64,000 nt of DNA. Origin: JABCYV01 sp963696025 (GTDB lineage: Bacteria; Acidobacteriota; Terriglobia; Terriglobales; Acidobacteriaceae). The notes under the pieces are model-generated. The model saw only the letters and a program-made list of their open reading frames with translations. It searched no databases and had not been told where the DNA came from. Every line of letters starts with the position of its first letter. The first letter of the stretch is position 1. Positions 26,268 to 35,505 of the stretch are shown here, in pieces. The translations under genes were made by a program, and so were the position numbers. The DNA is taken from positions 806,001 through 870,000 of the forward strand of contig CAVOII010000014.1 of the NCBI GenBank assembly GCA_963696025.1, given 5' to 3'.

Positions 26268-26888
26268 TTACTCCGGAATGTGCAGCCTCCAAGCCAAGTA
26301 ACTGATGGCTTCACGCATTACCGCCCAGGCCCGCTGCCATCCCGCCCGGGGACGTGAGTCCGGACGCGGCGCAACGAATACCTGCACTCCTTCATGCTCC
26401 AGCAGCTTGCGGATGCGGAAGACGTGGTATTCATCGCTGACTGCCACGCAACTGTGCATGTGGTTGGTTCGCATGATCACCGCAACCCTTTGCGCCGATT
26501 GCGCAGTATCGGAGCCTTGGGTTTCAGCGATGAGGCTGGCGTCGGGAATCCCGCGGTGCATCAGGTATTCGTGACCCACGCCACCTTCGCTGTAACGGGG
26601 ATCGGCCGCGGCGCCTCCCGTGGTGATGACGACCGGGGCGATGCCTCGCTGGAAGATTTCAAAGGCGTGGTCCAGGCGGGCTCGGTAGACCGGAGAAGGC
26701 CTCCCGGAATACTCGGCCGCGCCGAAGACGACAATGGCGTCAGCGCGGTGGACTTCCTGCAGCGAGGCTTCGTGGATGACGTGAATACAAACTAAGCCGA
26801 TACAAAGCAGCATCGCCGCCGGAACCAACGCCAGCAGCCACACCCACCAGTGGCTCCGCACACGCCGGTTGGCTGCTGCTTCATTCAT
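26268..26888 (-). CDS. YdcF-like DUF218 membrane-anchored protein
   Basis: The 206-residue protein has one N-terminal membrane segment (about 15-35) and the DUF218 domain: ADAIVVFGAAEY near 48, VVITTGGAA near 85, VGHEYLMHRGIPDASLIAE near 103 and CVAVSDEYHVFR near 143. Members include SanA and YdcF, linked to envelope integrity, with unproven enzyme activity. Its ATG overlaps the stop of the upstream YrdC-type gene as ATGA, so the two are co-translated. Confidence 0.88.
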   Translation of the reverse strand: MNEAAANRRVRSHWWVWLLALVPAAMLLCIGLVCIHVIHEASLQEVHRADAIVVFGAAEYSGRPSPVYRARLDHAFEIFQRGIAPVVITTGGAAADPRYSEGGVGHEYLMHRGIPDASLIAETQGSDTAQSAQRVAVIMRTNHMHSCVAVSDEYHVFRIRKLLEHEGVQVFVAPRPDSRPRAGWQRAWAVMREAISYLAWRLHIPE

Positions 26889-27532
26889 CCCTGGGCGAAA
26901 AACTCGGAGATCTCCTGGGCCGGAATTGCGCCCTCCCGCAAAATTCGCCAGCGAGCGTCTTCATCGGTGAGATCGATGATAGTCGATGCCACTTCGCGAG
27001 GGGAGGCACCGCCATCCACGATGATCGAGATGCGGTCTTTGAGTTGGTCGCGCACCGCCAGCGCGGTAGTGCATTCCGCTTCCCCGCTCAAATTGGCGGA
27101 CGTCGCCGTGATCGGAATCTGCGCAGCCTGCACTACGGCGAGCGGTATCCTGGAATTGGGTATGCGCAGCGCCACGTTGCCGGTGTTGGCCGTGACTTTG
27201 AGCGGAAGTCGCGACGATGCCTTCACAATGATGGTCAGCGGCCCAGGCCAGAATTTGCGGGCGAGGGCTTCAAACTCCTCGGGCAGCGGCCGTGCCATTT
27301 CTTCCGCCTGGTCCACACTCTCAATCAGCAGCGAGAGCGGCTTATGCCGTGAGCGGGACTTGATCTCATAGACGCGGTCGACGGCGCGCAAATTGAAGGG
27401 ATCAGCCGCCAATCCATAAAAAGTGTCAGTCGGCATGCCCAGCACTTCGCCAGCGCGAATCTGATCGGCCGCATAGCGGATGAGCGAAACTTCCGGTTTA
27501 TCGTGGTTGATCTTGAGAATTTCGGCGCGCAC
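26885..27532 (-). CDS. YrdC/Sua5-type threonylcarbamoyl-AMP synthase
   Basis: This enzyme makes threonylcarbamoyl-AMP from threonine, bicarbonate and ATP for the t6A modification of ANN-decoding tRNAs. The 215-residue protein has the YrdC fold: GMPTDTFYGLAADP near residue 32, KSRSRHKPLSLLI near 58, KFWPGPLTIIVKA near 93 and the substrate-binding PITATSANLSG near 139. The start is GTG. It lacks the extra Sua5 C-terminal domain, so it is the short form. Confidence 0.93.
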   Translation of the reverse strand: MRAEILKINHDKPEVSLIRYAADQIRAGEVLGMPTDTFYGLAADPFNLRAVDRVYEIKSRSRHKPLSLLIESVDQAEEMARPLPEEFEALARKFWPGPLTIIVKASSRLPLKVTANTGNVALRIPNSRIPLAVVQAAQIPITATSANLSGEAECTTALAVRDQLKDRISIIVDGGASPREVASTIIDLTDEDARWRILREGAIPAQEISEFFAQG

Positions 27533-27581
27533 TACGGATCCTTCCCAGAGTGTGTCCTGAAATGGCGAAAGCTAACATAAC

Positions 27582-28475
27582 ATGAGGAAGCGCTGCAAGC
27601 CGAGCGGAACGCGGGTATCATCTGACCGAGCCGGCCCTTCCGTGAAAAAGACCACCACTGTCAACCAATACGCGGTTCAAGACCGATTACGCCGCATCGA
27701 GGGCCGGCATAATGCGCTGGCGAAGGAATTGCGGCATGCTTTTGCCCGCAGCGAGCTGACCGAAGACGGGTATTGCGCCATCGAAGGTTTACACATTGTG
27801 GAAGAGGCCATCCGCAGCGGGCTGAAGTTTCGCGTAGTGTTTTTCAGCAGTTCCGCTGCGACCAAGGCCGAGAGACTGCTGCCCCAGATCGGCGCCCAGG
27901 TAGAAACGGTAGTGCTACCGGACAAACTCTTCGCCAGCGCCGTGCCAAGCGAAACCCCGCAAGGCGTCGCGGCTTTGGTGCGCTGGAAGGAAGTTTCGCT
28001 GGACGCTGTGCTGGCCAAATCTCAGACTGGTCCGCTGCTGGCAATTGCCGGGGTACGAGATCCAGGGAACCTGGGGACGATTCTGCGGTCGGCGGAGGCC
28101 TTTGGAGCGACGGGCGCGATTCTGGGGGAAGGTACCGTCAGCCCTTTCAATTCGAAAGTGGTGCGTGCTTCGGCGGGATCGGTCTTCCGCCTTCCTACTG
28201 TACGGACCCAGCTTGCTGCTGCCATTGCCAGCATGAGGAAACAGGGACTGTGTCTGGTCGCGACGTCTTCGCACAAAGGGACGCCGCTGCCCGAGGCCAA
28301 GCTGGCTGGCTCGTTCGTCGTATTCATAGGAGCTGAAGGCGCAGGGCTGCCGCGAGACTTAATCTCCGAGATGGATGAAGTAGTGACGATCCCGCAGTCT
28401 CCAAAGGTGGAGTCGCTGAATGCGGGCGTGGCGGCTAGTATCGTGCTGTATGAGGTAGCGAGGCGGAGGGTCTGA
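27582..28475 (+). CDS. SpoU/TrmH-family RNA 2'-O-methyltransferase
   Basis: The 297-residue protein has an N-terminal RNA-binding substrate domain (about 40-130) and a knotted SPOUT methyltransferase domain (about 145-297). The motifs are IAGVRDPGNLGTILRSAEAF, FNSKVVRASAGSVFRLP, VFIGAEGAGLP and VESLNAGVAASIVLYE, of the class that methylates rRNA or tRNA ribose. The precise target cannot be told. The start is uncertain: a GTG at codon 21 is also possible. It is divergent from the YrdC-type gene. Confidence 0.93.
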   Translation: MRKRCKPSGTRVSSDRAGPSVKKTTTVNQYAVQDRLRRIEGRHNALAKELRHAFARSELTEDGYCAIEGLHIVEEAIRSGLKFRVVFFSSSAATKAERLLPQIGAQVETVVLPDKLFASAVPSETPQGVAALVRWKEVSLDAVLAKSQTGPLLAIAGVRDPGNLGTILRSAEAFGATGAILGEGTVSPFNSKVVRASAGSVFRLPTVRTQLAAAIASMRKQGLCLVATSSHKGTPLPEAKLAGSFVVFIGAEGAGLPRDLISEMDEVVTIPQSPKVESLNAGVAASIVLYEVARRRV

Positions 28476-28526
28476 GGACCTGGAAACATCCAAAATTAAA
28501 TGGACGTATTCGGCGAGGAGAACACC

Positions 28527-28937
28527 GTGGCTATTACGGAATCCAAAGGCCAAATCGGCAAAGTTCTTCCCGGAAGGATACGTTGGCTGGCCATCGCGAC
28601 AGGGGGCATTGCAGCTGTCACCGGTTCCCTGGGTTTTGGGTTATTTTTCCCAATCGTACCCAGTTTCTTGATTGTGGGCGCGATAACACAACCACGTTTC
28701 CCGCGACAAGGAAGATGGCTCATGTGGGTGGGTGCGCTTTCCCTTAGCGTATTCGTCCTTCCACCTGGTACCGCGATACTCCTGGACAGCGTTCGCACGT
28801 TGCGTTCCTATCGCGACTACAATTTGGTGGGAATGACTTTACTCTGGTGTGCGTCCTTCCTACTTCTTGGATGGTGCGACGCAGAGCTCGTGATTGAGGC
28901 CTGCAAGAACGCTGCGCTTCAGAAAACCGTAGGCTGA
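28527..28937 (+). CDS. Hypothetical membrane protein
   Basis: I do not recognise this 136-residue protein. It has three or four hydrophobic segments, around residues 19-40, 46-56, 68-86 and 100-118. The GTG start was chosen because GAGGAG stands six bases upstream; an ATG 27 bases earlier is in frame but has no ribosome-binding site. It lies between the SpoU-type gene and rarA on the same strand. Confidence 0.6.
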   Translation: MAITESKGQIGKVLPGRIRWLAIATGGIAAVTGSLGFGLFFPIVPSFLIVGAITQPRFPRQGRWLMWVGALSLSVFVLPPGTAILLDSVRTLRSYRDYNLVGMTLLWCASFLLLGWCDAELVIEACKNAALQKTVG

Positions 28938-28977
28938 AAGGTACGAGACCGCGGTTTCGCTTGCAACTGGGAATATC

Positions 28978-30351
28978 ATGGGATTATTTCAAAATCTGCC
29001 GACGACAGATGTCCAAGCCGATCGCACTCGTCCGCTCGCCGACCGCATGCGTCCCCGCACGCTTGATGAATTCGTCGGACAGGAACATCTCATCGGTCCA
29101 GGGAAGCCGCTGCGCACCCAGATCGAGCGTGACGATACCGGTTCGCTCATCTTCTGGGGTCCTCCGGGCACGGGCAAGACCACGCTGGCCCAGATCATCG
29201 CGCGCATGACGAAAGCTGAGTTTATCGAGTTCTCTGCCGTGCTGGTCGGGATCAAGGAAATCAAGCAGGTAATGTCCGACGCCGAACGGGCCAAACAATA
29301 CGGCACACGCACGATTGTCTTCATCGACGAAATCCATCGCTTCAACAAAGCACAGCAGGACGCGTTTCTTCCCCATGTGGAGAAAGGCAACATTCGCCTG
29401 ATCGGCGCCACCACCGAGAATCCTTCGTTCGAAATCATCTCAGCGTTGTTGTCGCGCAGTCGCGTCTACGTGCTGAGGCCGCTGACGGAGGATCAAATCG
29501 TCCTGCTGCTGAAGCGCGCGCTCGCCGACGATGAACGCGGTCTGGGAGCGATGAAGCTACAAGCCTCAGAGGAAGTTCTGAGAAAGATTGCTGCGTACTC
29601 GAGCGGCGATGCTCGCAGCGCCTACAACGTACTGGAAGTCGCCGCCACGCTCGCCCGAGGACGCGCCGGTAAGGAAGTGGGCGCGGAGATCACCGATGAA
29701 CTCATCCAGGACGCTCTGCAGAGGCGTGTCCTGCTTTACGACAAGAGTGGTGAGGAGCATTACAACCTCATCTCGGCGCTGCACAAGTCGGTGCGCAACA
29801 GCGATCCCGACGCCTCACTCTATTGGCTAGGCCGCATGCTGGAAGCGGGCGAAGATCCGCTTTACATCGCACGGCGGGTGGTACGAATGGCGGTGGAAGA
29901 CATCGGGCTCGCTGATCCCAATGCACTCTCGCTATGCATGGCGGCCCGCGATGCGGTGGACTTCATCGGAATGCCCGAGGGGAACCTGGCGTTGGCGCAA
30001 GCCGTCGTCTATCTCGCGCTGGCGCCCAAGTCGAATGCCTTGTACACGGCGTATGGCGCGGTGCAGCAAGATGTGGAGCAGACTGTGGTGGAGCCAGTTC
30101 CCCTGCATTTGCGCAACGCGTCCACAGCATTGATGAAAGGCTTGGGCTACGGTCAGGGATACCAGTATGCGCACGACGTTGAAGGCAAGATCGCGGACAT
30201 GCAGTGTCTGCCTGACAATCTACGGGATCGTACTTATTATCATCCCACCGATGAAGGCGCTGAGAAACGAATTCGCGAGCGGCTAACAGAGATCAGGGGA
30301 CGGCGACTGAGCGGGAAGAATAGCTCGTCCGAGCCGAAAGAAGGTACTTGA
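28978..30351 (+). CDS. rarA: Replication-associated recombination protein RarA (MgsA)
   Basis: RarA is an AAA+ ATPase related to clamp loaders that acts at stalled replication forks. The 457-residue protein has PLADRMRPRTLDEFVGQEHL near the N-terminus, Walker A GPPGTGKTT near 60, Walker B FIDEIHRFNK near 112, a sensor GATTENPSFE near 136 and the family-specific C-terminal domain (AALHKSVRNSDPDASLYWL, LPDNLRDRTYYHPT). It has the usual family length. Confidence 0.96.
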   Translation: MGLFQNLPTTDVQADRTRPLADRMRPRTLDEFVGQEHLIGPGKPLRTQIERDDTGSLIFWGPPGTGKTTLAQIIARMTKAEFIEFSAVLVGIKEIKQVMSDAERAKQYGTRTIVFIDEIHRFNKAQQDAFLPHVEKGNIRLIGATTENPSFEIISALLSRSRVYVLRPLTEDQIVLLLKRALADDERGLGAMKLQASEEVLRKIAAYSSGDARSAYNVLEVAATLARGRAGKEVGAEITDELIQDALQRRVLLYDKSGEEHYNLISALHKSVRNSDPDASLYWLGRMLEAGEDPLYIARRVVRMAVEDIGLADPNALSLCMAARDAVDFIGMPEGNLALAQAVVYLALAPKSNALYTAYGAVQQDVEQTVVEPVPLHLRNASTALMKGLGYGQGYQYAHDVEGKIADMQCLPDNLRDRTYYHPTDEGAEKRIRERLTEIRGRRLSGKNSSSEPKEGT

Positions 30352-30522
30352 TCACAGGAACGCTGTCGTGCTGCGCTTGACCTGGACGGCTCGGAGACCC
30401 ATCCCCACGCGAGCAAAATGGGACTTGAAAATTGAATCGTCACGGGGCCGGCGGGCATCTTTAGCAATAGTGTAAGTGCCGCTCTCACTTGCACTTACCC
30501 CAGCCACGGAGGGCTCAAAAAC

Positions 30523-31800
30523 ATGGCAACTAGCCCGCGAATATCCGATCCCGATCCGGTTGGCGTCGGTCACCTGCCCATCGAGCAGGTGGAAGACCTG
30601 CTGAAGCTGCAGAAAGCGGCGCAGAAGATCACCTCAATCCTTGACCTGGATCAACTCATTGACCGTATTGTGAACGATGTCGCACGTTCCTTCGGGTTCC
30701 TGGACGCCTACGTCTATCTGCACGACGAAAAGCGTGGAGAACTGGTGCTGAGCCATGCGCACGGCTGCACCGACTGCGCTGTCCACGGCATAGGTCACAG
30801 CCTGAAGATCGGCAAGGAAGGCATGGTTGGCTATGTCGCGGCGACCGGTCAAATGCGCTACGCTCCCGACGTGCGCAAAGATCCGTATTACATCGGCTGC
30901 GACGAGTCCACACTATCCGAGGTGGCGCTTCCTCTGCAGGTCGACGGTCAGTTGGTGGGAGTCTTCACCGCTTCTCATCCTGAACTGGACGCATTTTGCG
31001 TCGAGCAATTGCGGCTTCTGCAGGCACTGTGCAGTCATGTGGCGGTTGCAGTAAACAACGCCCGCCTGTTTCAGCAGGAACGGCGCGAACGGCAGAAGAT
31101 GAGCGAGGAGGCCCACGAAGCACGCGCCATCCAACAGGCTCTGCTGCCGAAGAGTTCCCCCTATGTCCCGGGTTTTGCCATCTCCGGACTTTCGGTTCCA
31201 GCAGGCGCCGTTGGGGGAGATTGGTATGACTTTATTCCGCTCGACGACGGTCGCTGGGGACTAGTTCTGGCCGACGTTTCAGGCAAAGGTACAGCCGCTG
31301 CGCTGTTGATGTCAGCCACTCGCGGCATGCTGCGCTCACTGGCTGAAACCCACTACGGTCCCGGCGAAATATTAACTCGTCTAAATCGCCTGCTGGTGGA
31401 GGATTTCCCTCCCGGCAAGTACGTCACCATGATTTATGCAGTGCTCGATCCAGCCTACCGGACTTTGACTTACTCCAACGCGGGTCATTTGCTGCCCTTG
31501 CTGGTTCACGATGATCGAGTGCGGCGTCTGGAAACTGAAAAAGGAATGCCGCTCGGTCTCGGATTTGGCAGCTTCTCCGAAGTTGTCGTGCATATCCCGG
31601 AGGGCTCGCGCCTGGTGTTCTACAGCGACGGCATTACAGAAGCGGAGAACGCCAGCCAAGAAGAATATGGCCTCCCGCGCCTGGAGGACCTTGTCCTGCG
31701 GCCAGAAGTATGCGCGGAGAGCGTGCTGGCGGATGTGCGGTCATTCGTCGACGGAGCCCGCCTGCGGGATGATGCCACTGTGATCTTCGTCAAAGCTTGA
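30523..31800 (+). CDS. GAF-domain PP2C/SpoIIE-type phosphatase
   Basis: The 425-residue protein has a GAF domain (about 20-175), a coiled segment and a SpoIIE/RsbU-type PP2C phosphatase (about 205-425). The phosphatase has the metal-binding acidic motifs GGDWYDF, ADVSGKG, SDGITEAE and DDATVI. Such proteins dephosphorylate anti-sigma-factor antagonists in partner-switching stress pathways. No RsbV- or RsbW-type partner is in the window. Confidence 0.92.
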   Translation: MATSPRISDPDPVGVGHLPIEQVEDLLKLQKAAQKITSILDLDQLIDRIVNDVARSFGFLDAYVYLHDEKRGELVLSHAHGCTDCAVHGIGHSLKIGKEGMVGYVAATGQMRYAPDVRKDPYYIGCDESTLSEVALPLQVDGQLVGVFTASHPELDAFCVEQLRLLQALCSHVAVAVNNARLFQQERRERQKMSEEAHEARAIQQALLPKSSPYVPGFAISGLSVPAGAVGGDWYDFIPLDDGRWGLVLADVSGKGTAAALLMSATRGMLRSLAETHYGPGEILTRLNRLLVEDFPPGKYVTMIYAVLDPAYRTLTYSNAGHLLPLLVHDDRVRRLETEKGMPLGLGFGSFSEVVVHIPEGSRLVFYSDGITEAENASQEEYGLPRLEDLVLRPEVCAESVLADVRSFVDGARLRDDATVIFVKA

Positions 31801-31817
31801 ACGCGCTCTGACCATGC

Positions 31818-32231
31818 CTATCTAAAGCGCGCGTGATGCTCTTGCAGGATGCAGCGGTCCATAACCACAAAGATTCCAGCCCGGCGCGCCTTCTCGGCTG
31901 CTTTTTCGTGGACGACCTGCTCCTGCATCCAGATGACAGGAATCTTCAGTTGGATCGCCTGGTCCACGATTTCTTCGAGGAACTCGGGTCGACGGAAAAT
32001 ATTTACGATGTCGATCTTCTCTGGAACTTCCAGCAAGGAACCAAAGGACTTCTCTCCCAGCGACCCTCTTATCCTGGGATTTACGGGAATAATCTTGTAG
32101 CCCTGAGTTTGCATGTACGCAGCCACGCCGTGGCTTGGACGTAGCGGACTATTGGAGAGACCGACGACCGCGATGGTCTTGGCGCGTTTCAGCAGGTCCG
32201 CGATCGGATCGGATTGTGGGAGCGAGGACAT
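31818..32231 (-). CDS. CoA-binding domain protein (YccU-like)
   Basis: The 137-residue protein is a single Rossmann-type CoA-binding domain: TIAVVGLSNSPLRPSHGVA near residue 17, YKIIPVNPRIRGSLGEKSF near 43, DIVNIFRRPEF near 70 and IPVIWMQEQVVHEKAAEKAR near 92. YccU-type proteins bind CoA or acyl-CoA, role uncertain. The ATG was preferred over an upstream TTG two codons earlier. It converges with the SpoIIE-type gene. Confidence 0.9.
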   Translation of the reverse strand: MSSLPQSDPIADLLKRAKTIAVVGLSNSPLRPSHGVAAYMQTQGYKIIPVNPRIRGSLGEKSFGSLLEVPEKIDIVNIFRRPEFLEEIVDQAIQLKIPVIWMQEQVVHEKAAEKARRAGIFVVMDRCILQEHHARFR

Positions 32232-32320
32232 TCCCAAACTATTGTAGCCACCCTACCAGACACATGCCAGAGTTCCGGTCCTGATATTTCCTGGATTGCG
32301 GCGCCGCTGCACGCGAGATC

Positions 32321-32390
32321 CCCCAGAGGCTAAAGTCCTCCTCGTTATTGGCTGTGGGCGGCACGGCTGAAGCCGCGCCCTAGCAAAACG
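32321..32390. repeat. Imperfect intergenic palindromic repeat
   Basis: Two linked hairpins, one formed by GAGG...CCTC around CTAAAGT and one by GGGCGGCACGGC...GCCGCGCCC around TGAA, lie in a 177-base gap between two minus-strand genes. The layout (gctaaag...ggctgaagcc) resembles intergenic repeat units I associate with acidobacterial genomes. Confidence 0.4.
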
Positions 32391-32414
32391 ATTGATGAGA
32401 AAGCTTCTGATTCG

Positions 32415-33686
32415 TCAATCGCTCTTCTTGTTGGCGCTGAGTTTCTGCTTGAACATTTTGGTGGCCAGCTTACGAACTGTGTCGGAGACTTCCTTGTTGC
32501 CGGAAAGATGGCGCAGGTCTTGAGTCAACAGGTGCTTGACCAGGCCCAGAGATACGTCCAGCGGCGTTCGGGGATTGAACACCAGATTGCGCACGATGCC
32601 ATAGTGCTTGACGAAGCGGCGCTTCATGGGAATGCCGCGAAGCACGGCCTCCAGCACATTCTTCTGGCTGGCAAAGCGTTCGACCTCGCCATCGCTGAGC
32701 TTGGGCGACTCCAGCACCGCTAGCGCTACCACCTTGGTACCGTCGCGTATGAGCAGCGAGCGTTCCTCTTTGTTGCCCTTCATGGCCAACTGGATGCGGC
32801 CTTTGATGTCAAGCCTGGAAATCTTTTGCAGGGCGCTGCCTCGTTCATGTCCCGCGCCGAGATGGGACTTCTTGACCACCGCCGCCCTCTTCGGGGATGC
32901 CGCCATTTCTGGCTCGGGAATAACCGCGATTTCGGGCTCAACCGAGGCCTCAGCGAGGGGCTCCTCCGCGCCAGGCACAAACTCATCGTAAAAGCCGCCA
33001 ATCGGCTGGAATGTCTGGTCGGCCTCTTCGGAGATTTCGCTCGCATGTTCAGCGAGGTAAGCGAGCAGTCCTTCATCCTCTATGTCGTCTGGCTCAGAGG
33101 TTTCCGGCGGTGGGCCGGCTTCTACCAAGCCTTCCTGGGTCTCCGTGGTAGGCTCCGGCCTTGCGGTTGGAGGAACGGCCGGAGCATCCAACTCGGGAGC
33201 CGACGCCTTAGGCGTTATGGACGCAAGCTGACTTTCAATTTTTGCGGACTGGATTCCGCTCAGATTTGGATTCGAGCTTAACGAATGCAGGATTTCAGCA
33301 GATCGGCTGACGCGTGCGCTGTTCAGCATGGCCTCAACCACCTCACGGGGTCCAGTGACTGCAAGTTCGATCAGCGATGCTTCGCTGATCGAAAAGTTAT
33401 CCAGCAGCGCTGGCAGCAGTGGTGGGCGCAAGTTCTGCGGAGAAATCATGTACTCCAGCACGTCCTTTGGCGTGTGCGGATCAGAAGCCGCAGCCCGTGA
33501 CAATTCTTCGTCCCAGCCCGCCAGCGTAAGCTGGGCTTGCTTGCCAAAGATCTTGTTGTGATTGGCGAGGTACACAAGAATTTCGATCATCTCGCCGGCA
33601 GGAATGGAAAGGGATCCTTTGGCGGCCGCCTGCATTAGGTTGGAAGGCAAAGCCGATGCACGGATGAGATCAATCATGCGCGCCAT
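32415..33686 (-). CDS. Hypothetical cytoplasmic protein with helical repeat character
   Basis: I do not recognise this 423-residue protein. It has no signal peptide or membrane segment. The first ~150 residues and last ~130 residues read as helical repeat-like regions (KDVLEYMISPQNLRPPLLPALLDN; VVALAVLESPKLSDGEVERF, then VVLNPRTPL-type stretches), joined by an acidic, Pro/Glu-rich linker (about 155-275). The pattern suggests a scaffold or HEAT-like adaptor, as inference only. It lies 79 bases after the cation-efflux gene. Confidence 0.7.
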   Translation of the reverse strand: MARMIDLIRASALPSNLMQAAAKGSLSIPAGEMIEILVYLANHNKIFGKQAQLTLAGWDEELSRAAASDPHTPKDVLEYMISPQNLRPPLLPALLDNFSISEASLIELAVTGPREVVEAMLNSARVSRSAEILHSLSSNPNLSGIQSAKIESQLASITPKASAPELDAPAVPPTARPEPTTETQEGLVEAGPPPETSEPDDIEDEGLLAYLAEHASEISEEADQTFQPIGGFYDEFVPGAEEPLAEASVEPEIAVIPEPEMAASPKRAAVVKKSHLGAGHERGSALQKISRLDIKGRIQLAMKGNKEERSLLIRDGTKVVALAVLESPKLSDGEVERFASQKNVLEAVLRGIPMKRRFVKHYGIVRNLVFNPRTPLDVSLGLVKHLLTQDLRHLSGNKEVSDTVRKLATKMFKQKLSANKKSD

Positions 33687-33765
33687 GGAGCAGACACCCC
33701 GGTCATGGTCAAAACCTCCGCCGCCAAAACGTCACACCCGGCGAATGCATTGCGTCCGACAGGCT

Positions 33766-34404
33766 TCAGTGTATTTCGCCACAAATCTGACTGGCATTGT
33801 CACAGCAGGTTCTTCCTCGTACGGCTTCGATTCCTTCGTTTGCGATCAGCGGAACCATAATCAGACCGGCGACGGGGTCCGCCCACCACCAACCAAATGC
33901 AGCATTGAGAACCAGTCCGCCGAGCAGAATGGTGGACAGATAAGCACAGATGTCGGTCTGACGGGAATCGGCCTGCATGGCACCGCTGTTGATTCCGCTG
34001 GCAACGTTACGTTTGGCGCGCGCCAGCACGGGCATGACGATCAAGGAGACACCGGCTAACACAATACCTGGCAAGCTCCGCTGCGGGGCTTCGCGCCGCA
34101 GTAATGTATGAATTCCCTCGAAACTGACGTAGACGGCGAGCACAAGGAAGCAGATTCCCACCGCTCGCAGAGCCGTCTTCTCAATGCGTTCGCGGCTCCG
34201 AGCATGGCGGTCGGCACGCAGGCGCCAGAGCATGACGGCTGCAGAAGACACTTCCACGACAGAATCCAGGCCAAAACCAATCAAAGCGATGCTACCCGCA
34301 ACGAACCCACTAATCAGCGCGATCGATGCTTCGAGCGAGTTCCAGCCGAGGGTGAAGTATTCCAGGCGAAGCCCGCGCGCGACTATGGCCTCGCGAGTGC
34401 TCAT
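33766..34404 (-). CDS. Cation diffusion facilitator-family transporter, short form
   Basis: The 212-residue protein has five or six membrane segments and the cation-efflux pattern GSIALIGFGLDSVVEVSSA near residue 37, with an Asp on the second helix, and MQADSRQTDICAYLST near 142, where a metal-binding Asp pair is expected. The C-terminal cytoplasmic domain of longer family members is absent. The metal is unknown. Its ATG overlaps the prfB stop as ATGA, so it is translated with prfB. Confidence 0.85.
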   Translation of the reverse strand: MSTREAIVARGLRLEYFTLGWNSLEASIALISGFVAGSIALIGFGLDSVVEVSSAAVMLWRLRADRHARSRERIEKTALRAVGICFLVLAVYVSFEGIHTLLRREAPQRSLPGIVLAGVSLIVMPVLARAKRNVASGINSGAMQADSRQTDICAYLSTILLGGLVLNAAFGWWWADPVAGLIMVPLIANEGIEAVRGRTCCDNASQICGEIH

Positions 34405-35505
34405 TGTTGTTTCTCTCCCCGTCGCATCTGCAAATACGCCCGGATAAAAGGCTGCAGATCTCCATCAATCACACGGTCGACATCGCCGACTTCGAGCTTG
34501 GTTCGATGGTCTTTGATCATGCGGTAAGGCTGGAGCACGTAAGAGCGAATCTGCGATCCGAAATCGATGTCAAGCTTTGAGTCTTCGATCTTCTTTGTCG
34601 CAGCTCGCTTCTTTTCCAACTCGTGCTCGTAGAGCTTGGAGCGCAACATACTCATGGCGCGGTCCTTATTTTTGTGCTGCGAACGTTCGTTCTGGCAGGC
34701 GGCCACCAGCCCCGTGGGAATGTGGGTGATGCGGACCGCGGAATCTGTGGTGTTGACGTGTTGCCCGCCCTTGCCACTGGAACGATAGGTATCGATGCGA
34801 AGGTCTTCCGGCTTGATGATGACTTCAATGCTGTCGTCAATTTCCGGAGAGACGAAGACGCTGGCGAACGAAGTGTGGCGGCGCTTGGCCTGATCAAAGG
34901 GCGAGATGCGAACCAGTCGGTGCACGCCGATTTCGCTGGTCAGCAAGCCGAAGGCGTAATCTCCGTTCACCGCGAACGTGGCCGATTTCAGGCCAGCTTC
35001 TTCACCGGGCTGGTAGTCGTAGAGGACTGTCTGAAAACCCTGACGCTCGGCCCATCGCAGATACATTCTGAGCAGCATATCGGCCCAATCCTGCGATTCC
35101 GTCCCGCCAGCCCCGGGATGAATAGTCACAATAGCATTACGCGCGTCATTTTCGCCCGAGAGGAGAGTCTCGGTTTCCAGGCGATCGACCAGTTGGCGCA
35201 GGGAATCAATCTCGCGGCGCAACTCGGCGTCTACTCTCTCGCCTTCGCGAGCCAAATCAAAATAGGCGGAAATATCTTCGTCGCGGCGGATCAGCTCGGC
35301 CTCGGTGGCCAGCATGTCCTCAAGGCGCTTCTTCTCGCGCATCACCTGCTGCGATTTCTGGGGGTTTGACCAGAGATTCGGGTCAGAAGCCTGCTTCTCA
35401 ATTTGTGCTAACTGCGGACGCAGCTTGCTCGCGTCAAAGGTACTCCCGAAGTTCGTGTACCTTATGCTGAAGCGGCGAATATTCTTTTTCTAACTCTTCA
35501 ATCAT
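34401..35505 (-). CDS. prfB: Peptide chain release factor 2, with programmed +1 frameshift
   Basis: RF2 ends translation at UGA and UAA codons. The gene is read in two frames: the zero frame opens ATGATTGAAGAG at 35505 and meets an in-frame TGA after 23 codons; a +1 shift at CTT TGA C joins it to the 344-codon main frame, giving 367 residues. The main part has the RF2 tripeptide SPF for stop recognition (LVRISPFDQAKRRHTS), the GGQ catalytic loop (SSGKGGQHVNTTDSAVR) and an HPGAGGTESQDW motif. The ATG directly follows the lnt stop codon, without a gap. The shift site autoregulates RF2 in many bacteria. Confidence 0.96.
35433..35447 (-). promoter_or_regulatory. RF2 programmed +1 frameshift site
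   Basis: On the minus strand the order is GGGAG, TAC, CTT, TGA, C. This matches the known RF2 site: a Shine-Dalgarno-like GGGAG three bases before CTT, then a UGA stop followed by C. Ribosomes slip when RF2 is scarce and so make more RF2. Confidence 0.95.
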
